DNA of 64,000 bases from Tupaia tana (taxonomy: Eukaryota > Chordata > Mammalia > Scandentia > Tupaiidae). The DNA lies in contig JAKSZU010000002.1 in NCBI GenBank assembly GCA_026018925.1, forward strand, positions 9,793,662-9,857,661. Reading direction: 5' to 3'. Shown one piece after another: positions 52,198 to 61,570 of the stretch. The position numbers were made by a program, and so were the translations under genes. Within the stretch, counting starts at the first letter, position 1. Every line of letters starts with the position of its first letter. The notes below the pieces were generated by a model. It saw nothing but the letters and a program-made list of their open reading frames with translations. It made no database searches and had not been told where the DNA came from.

Positions 52198-52509
52198 CCC
52201 CCACCTTGAGTCTCTGTTCCCTGCCATGCTCTGTCCCCCTTCACGTGGTGGTCAGTGGGAGCTATCTTGAGTGAAACTGGTAAGGCTCAGGGCCTCTCTG
52301 GTCCCACTTCTCCTTGGCAAATGAGAGTCCCCAAAACCCAGCCTATGCCTCCCTTGGGAGGTCCTGCTTCCTGCTCCCTGCTCTCATCTGCATCTTGGCC
52401 ACAAAGCACATATCCCAGAATGCATCACATGTCCTGGTCCAGGGCCTTTCTCCCATCAGCATGCTTTTTATTTAGTTAGTTTTTGAAACCGAGTTCCCTT
52501 TTTTTGAAA
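52198..52509. other. No gene seen
   Basis: Unassigned spacer. Confidence 0.35.
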
Positions 52510-52735
52510 TGGCCATCCCTTCAACACTCTGCTCAGGTTGCCTCCTTTGAGAATCCTCTCAGATCCCTCCAGACTAGGTAGGATTCCAGGTGATTCCCTG
52601 CTCCTTTAGTTTCCCGTCACATGGAGTTGTAAATCCTTTGCCTGTTTCTGTCTCCTTAAACCCCGAGTCGCCCCCAGCAAGGACTGCGTCTCCTTTTCTT
52701 GGCTTTCCCAGTGCCAAGCATAGAACCAATTAAAC
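52510..52735 (+). repeat. L2 LINE 3' end
   Basis: CTCAGGTTGCCTCCTTTGAGAATCCTCTCAGATCCCTCC, CCCCCAGCAAGGACTGCGTCTCC and CAGTGCCAAGCATAGAACC fit the L2 3' end. Confidence 0.65.
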
Positions 52736-52857
52736 CTGGACTATTCGGCTGGTGTCTTTCCAATTGCCTTTGCTATCTTCTCTGGGCATGAGGCCCTTTG
52801 TAGGGACTGAGCAGAGAAGAGAAAGCTGTGGTCCAGTAAGTACCTTGTTCTAGTAGC

Positions 52858-53113
52858 TTCTCCCCACCCTGCCCCCGATGGGGTACAGGCGCTGACTGGA
52901 GAGAGACAGTGAGAGGGAAAGTGAGAAATCACACCCCGGAATGTGTGTGTGTGAAGGGTATGTCCATGTCCCAATCCCGTCTCCTCCAGTCTCCTTTTTG
53001 GATTTTGGGCACACATGCACACAGGCCTGGTATGATTTTCAAGCTGATAGATTTGGGACTCGAACTACACATGGGAGTGCAGTGCCTTAACTACCACACT
53101 ACCTACTGGCCCC
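52858..53113 (-). repeat. Family A SINE, older
   Basis: GGGGTACAGGCGCTGACTGG, CCCGTCTCCTCCAGTCTCC, GGGACTCGAACTACAC, head to CTACCTACTGGCCCC. Flanked by TGTTCTAGTAG at about 52846 and 53114. Confidence 0.85.
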
Positions 53114-53367
53114 TGTTCTAGTAGTTTTATGCAAAGACTTAGACAAGGTCTTGTTAACACATGGTCGTTGGTCTTGTTGATCTACGCTTTATTTACTCAG
53201 GCATTTCTTGACTCTACTGGTACAGAACATCACATAATAAGGAAATTGAGCATGTATTTTGAGTCAGATAGTGGTTTATTTACAATCTTCTCATTTCACG
53301 AGGGCCCTTGCTCTCCAGCTGCAGAACTCAACAACAGATGTCTCTAATGAATCTCAGAACTTTCTCT

Positions 53368-53667
53368 CTTTTTTTTTTTGGAGAGGTTTTTTTGTTTGTT
53401 TGTTTGTTTGTTTTTGTTTTTTTTTTTTTTGCTATAGGCGTGTGCGCTCGCCAGAAAGAGAGAGAGAGACAGAGAGACAGAAAGCGAGAAACCACTCCCC
53501 AGGGGGGATGGCCACGCCATAATCCCTTCTCCTCCATTCTCCTCTCAGGATCTTGGGCATGCACGCACACATGCCTGGTATGAGTTTAAGCCACTGGGTC
53601 TGGGACTCGAACCGTGGTCGACTACATGGGAGTTCAGCAACATAGCCATTATGCTAACTGCTGGTCC
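53368..53667 (-). repeat. tRNA-derived SINE, family A, young
   Basis: GGAGAGG, an expanded (TTTG)n and T tail, GCTATAGGCGTGTGCGCTCGCC, body, head to CTAACTGCTGGTC. Duplication AGAACTTTCTCT on both sides (about 53356 and 53669). Confidence 0.9.
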
Positions 53668-53914
53668 TAGAACTTTCTCTTGAACATCAACTGAAAACTG
53701 AAGCTCTTGAAGGTGTTGCTCACACCTTGACCACTACCGTTCATGTTTCTCTGTGCTCCTCATAACTGAGCTTGCAACAGTCTTCAAATGGTGTTTCAGG
53801 AAAGCTTGCCCTTCCCTCTGGGCGCCCAGACCTCCCTGGTGCTCTTCCCACACCCCTGCTCCATGTTTGGCTTACATTCTTTGCTGCATAGATTTGGTGC
53901 TCTCCAAGTGTGGC
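53668..53914. other. No gene seen
   Basis: Short unassigned spacer; possibly L2-like near 53800. Confidence 0.3.
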
Positions 53915-54170
53915 AAATTGTATTTTCCAAAGCTGGCCACACCTCGATCCGTTCCTGTCTCTTCTTATAATTGGGTGGCATGCCCCCGTTGAGTGCTGGG
54001 TGTAGGTTTCCTCTTCTTGAATCTGGGCTGGTGACTACCCAGAGAATGGCAGCGACTCCCGAGCCAGCGTCCAGTAGACAGCAGCCTCCGCTTCCCTTAC
54101 CCCCTCTCCACTTGGCAGGAGCTCAGGCCACACGTGGAGGCAACAGATTGGCATTTCTGCTGAGATCTCG
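53915..54170 (+). mobile_element. Fossil LTR fragment, MLT1-like (ERVL-MaLR)
   Basis: TGTGGCAAATTGTATTTTCCAAAGCTGGCC, CTTGAATCTGGGCTGGTGAC and GAGAATGGCAGCGACTCC resemble old MLT1 subfamilies. Broken and very diverged. Confidence 0.55.
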
Positions 54171-54329
54171 GCAACAGTCAGGCAAGCAAGAAAAAAGCTT
54201 TCCTGGTGAGTGAGGGAGCAGGGAGCGTCCCAGGGGGCTGGCTGGGCTGGAAATGGCAAGAGGGCCTCTTCTGCAATGGCCCTCTAGAGCATCCTCTGCC
54301 CAGAAAGCTTAATGCCATGCTCACTGTAA

Positions 54330-54541
54330 TTATTATTATTATTATTATTATTTTTATTTTTATTTCCCCAGAGGGCATGTATGCTCTTCAGAGAGAGGAA
54401 GGGAGTGAGAAAGCCTCCCCCCCCACCCATGGGACATGGTCATGCCACAATTCCTTCTCCATTTCCCATTGGGATTTGGGACATGTAAGCTTCTGGGTGT
54501 GGGATCTGGCTCCCTGAACCACTAGGCCGTGGGGCTGGCCA
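54330..54541 (-). repeat. Family C SINE with (ATT)n tail
   Basis: (ATT)n tail at 54328-54360, CCCCAGAGGGCATGTATGC, CCTTCTCCATTTCCCATTGGG, head CCACTAGGCCGTGGGGCTGGCC. Confidence 0.8.
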
Positions 54542-55267
54542 GGCTGCTTTAGAGGATGACTTAAAGGAATTCCTCGGCTTACCACAGAGCATGTACTAAG
54601 GGGCGCACTCGGACCGGGAGGCAGGGAAGTGGTAACCCCCAGTGTGGTATGCAGATGGATTCCTCCGCAGAGCAAGTTCCAGCGTTTCGGCAGAGCGTCA
54701 ACAGCGTCATCAGGAGCCTGACGTTTTCCACCTCGTCCTCACCGTGCTGGCCTCATCTGCCCTCTTTGTCACAAGAGGTTACAGCAGGTGCAAGCACTGG
54801 CACAGATGTTACCAAGTCCAGAGAGAGAAAAGGGGGGCATTTCCTTCTTTGCATCTCCTTCTATTGGACAGAAAAGCCTTTTGTGAAGGTCCCAGGAGAC
54901 CTCCCTCAGGGCTGTTGTGGGGGCAGGTCTTGCTCTGGCTGTGAGAATGGCGGAGGCCAGGCTCTCACACCTCCAGCCTCCTTGCAGAAGGTGGGCTTTG
55001 TTAACAAGGAGGGTGTGGCTGTCCGCAGGAAGCCAGCCAAGGACCTGTCCCTTCCATTCCCAGGCCTCTGCCCTGGGTCTTCCCTTCCGGTAGTCACAGG
55101 CCAGGGGGTGCCTGGGTGCTCCTAGAGGAGGGCAAAAGGCTTTCTGCCATCTATTTTGTCCCCTGAATCCTGATATTTTGAATAAGGCAGTTTCCAGTCT
55201 GTCCTGCAACCAGACAGATTTTCTGGAAGCGGCAGCGTGATCCTCTCTGTCCGTGCTCGAATCTCAC
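54542..55267. other. No gene seen
   Basis: A + frame 54649-55125 (158 codons) and a minus frame 54769-55209 overlap in opposite directions with no recognised domain or splice context. Neither is supported as a gene. Confidence 0.4.
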
Positions 55268-55690
55268 TGGGGAGGCAGTCTGGGGGTAAAGAGCACGGGT
55301 CCTGGCCCCAAGGAGTCCGGTTCATGTCTAAGCTCTGTCTCACTGTGTGGCCTGAGCGGAGGTGGGCATGTGCGCTCCTCGGACAGAGAGATAGGGAGGG
55401 GGGAGAGCACTGCCCAGTGGGTGTACCCAGGCCGCAATCCCTCCCCCTACACCCCTCCATCCCATCAGGGTTTGGGCCATACACACACGCATGCCTAGGG
55501 TGTTTTTCAAGCCACAGGGCCAGGAGTCGGGAAGGCCATGTGAGATCTGGCTCCCTTAACCACCAGGTCATGGGGCCAGCCTGCCATTCAATTTCTTTAT
55601 GCCTGAATTTCTCAGCTTTCAGATGAGGATAACAACTCAACCCATCTCCTAGGATTGCTGTGAAGACTTAATGATATGGAACAGGATTTT
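55268..55690 (+). repeat. MIR SINE split by a family C SINE
   Basis: Left part 55268-55351 (GGCAGTCTGGGGGTAAAGAGCACGGGTCC ... CACTGTGTGGCCTGAG) and right part 55583-55690 (CAATTTCTTTATGCCTGAATTTCTC, AGATGAGGATAACAAC, TAGGATTGCTGTGAAGACTTAATG) are consecutive MIR segments. Confidence 0.8.
55352..55582 (-). repeat. Family C SINE nested in MIR
   Basis: GGTGGGCATGTGCGCTCC, GACAGAGAGATAGGGAGGG, AATCCCTCCCCCTACACC, head to CCACCAGGTCATGGGGCCAGCC. Confidence 0.85.
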
Positions 55691-56604
55691 CTTTTAACAT
55701 CTTGAATTTTTAGTCCTTTCTTTACAGGTTACCTAGACCACTTTGCTTAAGAAACCTGTAGAAAGTTAGTAACTGCCACAGGCGAATGCCAGGTGGTGGC
55801 ACGTGCCAGTGTTCCAGAGTCCTGCTCTGTGGGGTGTCTCAACGCATGGCTCGTGGTCTCTGCTCACACTTGCTGGAACCAGTCACGGCAGATTGTAGTC
55901 CTCACGTCGCTTTTCCCCTGTCTTTGTAAACACTCCAGCGTTCTCACAGAACTTTTCATGGGCCTTAGAGTATTCTTCAGCTAGGTCAGCCTGGAGGGGG
56001 TGCTTGTGCTAGGGGTTGCTCCCCAGTGCCCGAGGAACAGGATTGCTTGGTCGGTTTTGGTAGCACTAATTACTGGCAGACAAACCTGCCCTTTTCATTG
56101 ATGTTTCAGGTGATAGATCTTTGTTTTAAAGTGTGATCTTTGGTGGTTTGAACAGGTACTCTGCTGAAAAGTTGATTTCAATTCCGAAGGTCCCCTTGCC
56201 AGATGAAGGATTTTCAGGAACGAGGGCTATCAGCCCTTGCCAAGTCAATACATTGGCTTCATCAATCTGGATATTACGGAAGTTTTTCATTCCACATTTG
56301 CGGATTTCTTCAGGCTCCTTCAGCAGCTCCTGCTGGCCGCCATCTTGGATCTGGTGCTGTTCTCCTCAGGAGTGGTTTGGGACAGCAGCCCTCAGCATGC
56401 ATCACTGGGCTCGCCATGGTGTTCCCCACTTTACATCCAACTCTATCCAAGTCTCCTAGCCACCTAAGTTTTTAAGTTCTGTATCTAAGTTTCCTAGTGA
56501 CCACTTAAGATATGCTAGGAGCTGACTTCAATGAAATTGTCCAAACTTATGTTAAAAGTGTCTCCTAAACTGTGAGTTTCTTGAGAGAAAGATTATGTAT
56601 TTTT
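55691..56604. other. No gene assigned
   Basis: Contains three overlapping + frames at 56133-56475, the longest 108 codons. No homology recognised and no splice context evident. Possibly an old, unrecognised repeat or unique DNA. Confidence 0.35.
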
Positions 56605-56698
56605 TAAGAATTATTTAATTTTTAATTTATTATTATTATTATCATTATTTAATTTGCTACAGGGCACATGCACTCAACAGAGAGATAGAGATAGAGAT

Positions 56699-56736
<38 letters not shown>

Positions 56737-56838
56737 CGATAGAAAGCAAGCAAGCTGTCAGGGTCAGTTCCGGGACTTGAACTGTGGTTTTCCATGTGAG
56801 AGTCCAGTACCTTAGCCACTATGCCACCTGCTGGCCCA
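56605..56838 (-). repeat. Family B-type SINE with GATAGA expansion
   Basis: AT-rich tail, TTTGCTACAGGGCACATGCAC, (GATAGA)n/(GA)n at 56683-56732, GGGACTTGAACTGTGG, head to CCACCTGCTGGCCC. Confidence 0.85.
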
Positions 56839-57089
56839 AGAAGGATTATATTTTACAAGCCCATGATTCAGCACAATTTTTGGCCCAAAGTAGTTTTTCT
56901 ATTTCCATGTGACTATGACTCAAGCAAAAGGCTCTGTACAGAAAACCCAGCTTCTGCATTTTTCTACCCCACTTTGCACTTGCCGCTCTTCTGGCCTTGA
57001 ATGTCTCTTCACTGTATCCCTCCCTGCTCCAGGCTCAGCTCAGAAGCAATTCGGTTCACGATGAGATCTCTTCCTCAACTTCCCATTTT

Positions 57090-57365
57090 GAAGAACGTCA
57101 AACCTACAGGAAAATGGAAAGAATAGCACTAGAGACTGGTCTACTCTTCACCTACATTTGTGATATGAATGTTTTTAACATCTGCTTTCTATCTACACAT
57201 ACCTGCTTCTTTTCTCCTCTCTCTAAATCCCTGCATTGTTTGGAAGTTGCCAGCATCCTGACACTTCACATTCCGCAGTCTCACCTAAGAGCGAGAACAT
57301 TCTCTTACATAACCACGGTACTATTATCTTAGGAAACTCAACACCCATTCAATATTGTCTTCCAT
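57090..57365 (+). mobile_element. Old L1M-type non-coding fragment, left part
   Basis: CCTACAGGAAAATGGAAAGAATAG, TCACCTACATTTGTG, GAAGTTGCCAGCATCCTGACACTTCAC and ACATTCTCTTACATAACCACGGTACTATTATC match the conserved old-L1 segment in order. Probably continues at 58590 after an LTR. Confidence 0.6.
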
Positions 57366-57772
57366 GTACTTTTTATGGAAAAATATTTACTTTTATAATT
57401 TAGGGAAAAAAGTCTTTGGGGGTGTTTTGGCAGAATCATCTTCTTTCTGGAATGTTCTGAAAACTTCCTGGAATTTTTCTGGCACACTTTTGCCTGAGCT
57501 TCATAGACACTTGCCCACCATCGGTTTGCTGACTGGCGGTTTGTGTTCCAAGGCGCAGCCATTGGCTTGACCTGCTGCTGCTTTCGCTGTGGACACTGAG
57601 TGGGTTCATCCTCAGCAGTAGCCATTTCTATTCTTGGCCTGCCACTTCAGCCTGTGCCCCCAAAGCCAGGGCCAAGGTCAGGAGTGAGAAAATTGAGCCA
57701 TCATAATGATGTCAAGGCTGGAGTGCTGGATTCCAAGCCTGGATTTATCTGGTTAGTTGAGGGGTGCAGCCA
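57366..57772. other. No gene seen
   Basis: Unassigned spacer between an L1 fragment and an LTR. Confidence 0.3.
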
Positions 57773-57974
57773 TGTTTAAGGCTACCACAGCAAAATCCCG
57801 CTAGGTGTCTTAACACAACAGAAGTCCAGAGTCGCAGTGTGAGCAAGGCTGTCTGCCCCACACCTCTCTCTAGGGACCTGGTGTCACCTACAGTCCTTGG
57901 CGTCCCTTGGCCTGGAACTGCATTGCTCCTCTCATATGGCTGTGTTCTCTCGCTGTGTCTCTGTGCTCCTCCCC

Positions 57975-58226
57975 ACTTTGGTTTTTAAAGATTTGACAGA
58001 GGGGTGTGCACTTGCTTGAGAGAGACGGAGAGAGGAGAGGGAGGAAGCACCCCCAATGAAGTGTAGTCTTGCCACAACCCCTTCTCCATTTCTCCATCCT
58101 GTTGGGATTTTGTGCAGGCACATGAATGCACTCAGCATGTCTTTCCAGCCACTGGGGCTGGGATTCCAACTGTGATGGGCCCTGTGGGCTCTGGCTCCCT
58201 TAACCACTAGGCCACAGGGCTGGCCC
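57975..58226 (-). repeat. Family C SINE nested in MLT1
   Basis: AAAGATTTGACAGAGGGGTGTGC, CCTTCTCCATTTCTCCATCCTG, head to CCACTAGGCCACAGGGCTGGCCC. Flanks CTCCTCCCCACTT and CTCTTCCCACTT. Confidence 0.88.
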
Positions 58227-58292
58227 TCTTCCCACTTCTCGTAAGGACGCCAGCCATATAATATTAAAATCCACCTTACTGCAGGATGATCT

Positions 58293-58452
58293 CATTTTTT
58301 CTTTGAAAAGAGTTATTTAATTTTATTTATTTATTAATTTGACCAGAGAGAGAAAGGGAAAGTGAGAAAGCAAGCTGCCAGGTCCAAGACTCAAACTGCG
58401 GTTGGCCAAGTGGGAGTCTAGCCCCTTAGCCAACACCACCTGCCAACCCCAG
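58293..58452 (-). repeat. Family B SINE nested in MLT1
   Basis: AT-rich tail, AATTTGACCAGAGAGAG, GCTGCCAGGTCCAAGACTCAAAC, head to CACCTGCCAACCCC. Flanks CAGGATGATCTCAT and CAGGATGATCATCT. Confidence 0.88.
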
Positions 58453-58589
58453 GATGATCATCTAAACTAACCCATAAGCAGTGGCTTTATTTTCAAATAC
58501 GGTCATAGTCTACAGTACTGGGGTTGGGACATCAACAACTTTTTAGGAGACACGATTCAACCCGTAACAGGGTGTCCTGAGCTAACATC

Positions 58590-58795
58590 TCCGAGTCTCT
58601 GTTTCCTCAAAAATTTGCTACAAAATTTAAATAAAGAATCATGGCTTACACACCATTTGACATTAGAGTTTCCAATGCACAGTTTATAGTAAAAAATTTC
58701 CAGTAGTCCCTAAATATCCCTATCCTTGTGGTCCAGGATCCAAATGAAGACCATTCATTGCATTTGTTTTCACACTTCTTTAGTCTCCTTTAATT
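58590..58795 (+). mobile_element. Old L1M-type fragment, right part
   Basis: GGTCCAGGATCCAAATGAAGACC, CATTGCATTTGTTTTCACACTTCTTTAGTCTCCTTTAATTTAGG matches the L1 block that follows the segment at 57.1-57.4 kb. Confidence 0.5.
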
Positions 58796-59012
58796 TAGGA
58801 GAGTCTCAAACTTTCATGTGTATGACAATTTTCTGGAGAGAAAGTAAAATAGTTAAAATAACTCCCCTGGGGCCCATCTCCAGACATTTCGATTCAATAG
58901 GTAGTAGTGGGACCCAGAAATTGGCACTTTTAATAAGTCGGCAGGTAGTGGCCAACCTTCTGTTGGAGAGAGCACACTTTCAAGAATCACTGCTCTTGAT
59001 CAGGGCTCAGCA
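58796..59012 (+). mobile_element. MER5-like hAT DNA transposon
   Basis: GAGTCTCAAACTTTCATGTGTATG at the left, CCTGGGGCCCATCTCC and GTAGTGGGACCCAGAAATTGGC inside, and CACACTTTCAAGAATCACTGC at the right are a diverged MER5A/B. Confidence 0.75.
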
Positions 59013-59034
59013 AGCTTTCCGAGAGCAGATCTTC

Positions 59035-59195
59035 CCCACCTACTTCACTCAGTCTCACACCTTAATCTCCTCTAGAGACGCCTCCACAGACACAGCCAGA
59101 GGAAGGCTTTGTCAGTGTCTAGATATTCCTCATTGCAGTCAAATTAACACCCCAAGCCAACCATCACCCTGCATAAGTGATACCGTATCAGGGCA
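59035..59195 (-). mobile_element. Fossil LTR fragment, ERVL-MaLR-like
   Basis: TCACTCAGTCTCACACCTTAATCTCC, CCTCCACAGACACAGCCAG and CAGTCAAATTAACACCCCAAGCCAACCATCAC are the reverse of the 5' end of the LTR type seen at 12.2 kb. Confidence 0.6.
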
Positions 59196-60004
59196 GGGAA
59201 AATTGTGAAAGACGATGAAACGGAACAATAGTCGCACTGGCCAATTGGAGGGAAGGCAGGTGCTCTCCAGTACACCTGCTCTGGGGATCTGATTCTCCGT
59301 GGTCATGCACCTGTCATTGCCTGGAGTAGTTCATAACTCTGTAAACAGTAGAACGCTGATGGTGATGTATATATGACTTTCATAGTTAGAAACGCAATTT
59401 GTGTCCTGGGGGTAGGTATGTAGTTGATGTTTGGCCTATGGACACTGACCAGTTTTTTACGTTATGTGACATTTCAGCATTTCTGACTGCCTGTATGTGT
59501 GTTGGGTTCTGTTTGAATTCTCCTTCGAATGAGTTGAAACATATTACTGGTTCTGACACTAACGAATGAGAAAAGGAATGTTTTTGACCTACGTCCATTT
59601 GACACCTACACCTCACTCACGATTACCCCCTCTTTTAAATATTATCCTTTGGCAGCATTTTTCATTATATTAATTTAAGAAGCAGAAAATGCCACTTTCT
59701 CTAGAAATTGGTGATATTAGTTTAAATCACTGGATTAGGGTTATTCTAGATCTTTCCATTTTGAAGACATATTTTTCCTTTATTGGGGAAATAAACGTTG
59801 AGACAAAGTGAATATTCTGGTTCTCAGTTATTTCTCACCCCAAGGTTTCAGCACCCACTGACGGCCTTCCTGTTTCAATCCTCACACTGGGGTTGCAAAA
59901 CACAACCCCCTGGGTGCCCGGGGTTGACATCTGCGCCCTCCCTGAGTCCCTGCAGCGGTTTCCTGAGGGCTATCTTGCTCTTCTGCATAAGTGACGGCAG
60001 CTAA
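59196..60004. other. No gene seen
   Basis: About 0.8 kb of unassigned, mostly AT-rich sequence upstream of the IGF2R promoter. Confidence 0.35.
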
Positions 60005-60230
60005 GTCATAGACTCAGGCCTGTCCGGCTTCCTCTCAAACCTTGCTTTCTCGCTTCCTAGCTGCATGGCCCGCCTAGTGATTTAATGTCCCCCTGCCTCC
60101 GTTTCCTGATCCGTAAAACGGGCACAGTGAAGGTGCTTCTCTTCCAGGACTGCGGTAAGACTGAAAGAACCAAATCTCAGAATGCCAGATTACCTGCCCA
60201 ATAAACGTTAGCCACTATTGGATCATGATG
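60005..60230 (+). repeat. MIR SINE, nearly complete
   Basis: AGACTCAGGCCTGTCCGGC, TCGCTTCCTAGCTGCATGGCC, CCTGCCTCCGTTTCCTGATCCGTAAAACGGGC and CCAATAAACGTTAGCC follow MIR order. A second MIR-like trace lies at 60280-60400. Confidence 0.82.
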
Positions 60231-60933
60231 ATTTGAATGCATGTGAATCCGTTTGGCCCGGCATCAGAGCATCTCGGGTAAGGTTCTAACATCCCTGTGC
60301 CTCAACTCCTCATCGATCACAGGGTCCCCACCTCACAGGTGTTCCAGTCACTCAGCGTCTGGTACGGAGGAAGCGAGCTAAGAGTGATTATGATCATGAT
60401 TATTCTGTATTTCTCTGACTTGTTTTTACAAGGAATGAAGTTTTCTGAGTCCAAGTCCTTCCTGCTGTATTATTTTCCCTGCACGGTACGGACTCAATTA
60501 CCGAGGCTTTGAGGGGCGCGTCTTCACAGTCCCACTTCGCCCCCTGGGTACTTCAGGCCGCCGAGTTCGCGCCCCTTCCTTCCCGCAGGAAGCCCAGGTC
60601 TGGGCAGCAGCATTCCCACACAGGTGCGGGGAGGGCGTCGTGGGCCGAGCTGCGCCCCGGCAGGGTGCGTCCCGGGCCCGGCGGGTCCGCAGGGACGCGG
60701 CTGCGCGAAGACGTTCGTCCCCGGCCCCGCAGACCCGACCCGTCTCGTCCCACCCCGTGAAGAGGGACCGGCCGGGACGGGCGCTCCAAGGTGGTAAGCG
60801 CCCAGGCCGCGGACCGCCAGGACGCGGCGGGAGGGGACACTGAGGCCGGGACCCGCACCCCCGCGCGGCCGGGGCCTCGGGCCACCGCAGCACCTGGCGC
60901 CCGCGCGCCGCTTCCCGTCCCGCGCGGGCGGCG

Positions 60934-61044
60934 CTCACGTGACCCAGGCCGGGGCGGAGCCGGGCGGGAGGGGATCACCTGAACAAGGGGGTCACGTGAG
61001 CGGGGGGCGGGGGCGGGGGGCGGTGCCGGCGGCGGTCACGTGAC
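60934..61044. promoter_or_regulatory. IGF2R: Triple CACGTG (E-box/CLEAR-type) cluster
   Basis: CTCACGTGAC at 60934-60943, GTCACGTGAG at 60991-61000 and the perfect palindrome GTCACGTGAC at 61035-61044. GTCACGTGAC is the CLEAR consensus bound by TFEB/TFE3/MITF, and USF and MYC-MAX also bind CACGTG. IGF2R delivers lysosomal enzymes, so control with lysosomal genes is plausible. A further E-box CACCTG is at about 60976-60981. Confidence 0.75.
61001..61024 (+). promoter_or_regulatory. IGF2R: GC-box and G-quadruplex-prone run
   Basis: Runs of four to six G separated by single C bases between two CACGTG boxes. Matches SP1/KLF GC boxes and has enough G-runs for a quadruplex. Confidence 0.6.
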
Positions 61045-61252
61045 GCGATTCCGGGGCCGCCGCCGAGCCCAGCCGATCCGCGCTCCCCTCGGGCTCCGGC
61101 GCCAGCTCCCGCCCGCGCCCCGGCTCCGGCCCCGGCTCCAGCCCGGCTCCACGTCCGTCTCCGCCCTGGCTGCGCGAGCGTGTCCCGGGCGCGGCCCCCA
61201 GCAGCCCCGCACCGCCAGCCCCGCGCCCGCCGCGCAGCCCGGGCCCGGCGCG

Positions 61253-61380
61253 ATGGGGGCCGCCGCCGGCTGCAGCGCCCACCTGGGGCCGCGCTCCCGG
61301 CTCCCGCTGCGGCTGCTGCTGCTGCTCGGCGCCCTGGGGGCCGCGCAGGCCCAGGCCGTGGAGTTCCCCGAGCTGTGTAG
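61253..61380 (+). CDS. IGF2R: IGF2R exon 1 (signal peptide and first luminal residues), partial gene
   Basis: Codes for 42 residues plus two bases of the next codon: MGAAAG, a basic-then-leucine-rich signal core (LLLLLGALGA), a probable cleavage after AAQA near residue 33, and the mature start QAVEFPELC. Human IGF2R starts MGAAAGRSPHLGPAPARR and matures to QAAPFPELC, so the match is firm. The exon ends AG before GTGGGT, in the same phase as human exon 1 as I recall it. The ATG has G at -3 and G at +4. The product is the cation-independent mannose-6-phosphate/IGF2 receptor, a type I membrane protein with 15 repeating luminal domains that sorts lysosomal hydrolases and clears IGF2. All other exons lie beyond the window. 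An open frame continues past the donor to 61669 but is intron read-through. Confidence 0.95.
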
Positions 61381-61386
61381 GTGGGT
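61381..61386 (+). promoter_or_regulatory. IGF2R: IGF2R intron 1 splice donor
   Basis: TGTAG then GTGGGT. The donor is chosen because it falls at the PELC/S codon split of human exon 1. GTGGGT is an acceptable, non-consensus donor. Confidence 0.85.
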
Positions 61387-61530
61387 GCCCGCCAGGGCGC
61401 GGGCTGCGCTCGCCGAGCCCCGGGGCGGTCGGGTGGGGGGCGGGGAGCGCGCGAGAGCACTGGGGTCCCCGAGCTCGCGGGGTCCGCGCCGGGGCCGCCC
61501 GCCGTGGGCAGAGTTGCCTGTGCGGTGGCC

Positions 61531-61570
61531 GAGGGGAGACCGAGGGGAGACCGAGGGGAGACCGAGGGCG
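61531..61570 (+). repeat. 11-base tandem repeat in IGF2R intron 1
   Basis: GAGGGGAGACC three times and a partial fourth copy, 150 bases after exon 1 inside the CpG-rich block. Confidence 0.85.

Larger units (their letters stand above)
57773..58569 (+). mobile_element. Fossil solo LTR, MLT1 (ERVL-MaLR), with two SINE insertions
   Basis: MLT1 order is clear: AAGGCTACCACAGCAAAATC, CAGTCCTTGGCGTCCCTTGGCC, GTGTTCTCTCGCTGTGTCTCTGTGC, then after one SINE CGTAAGGACGCCAGCCATATAATATT, then after the second TTTTCAAATACGGTCATAGTC and CACGATTCAACCCGTAACA. Broken; older than both SINEs. Confidence 0.85.

Noticed and set aside
54649-55209. Possible gene with 158-codon + and 146-codon minus frames
   Set aside because: Opposite overlapping frames with no conserved motif and no exon signals.
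56133-56475. Possible small gene (three overlapping + frames of 76-108 codons)
   Set aside because: All three frames are open at once over the same bases, which suits chance more than coding; no homology recognised.
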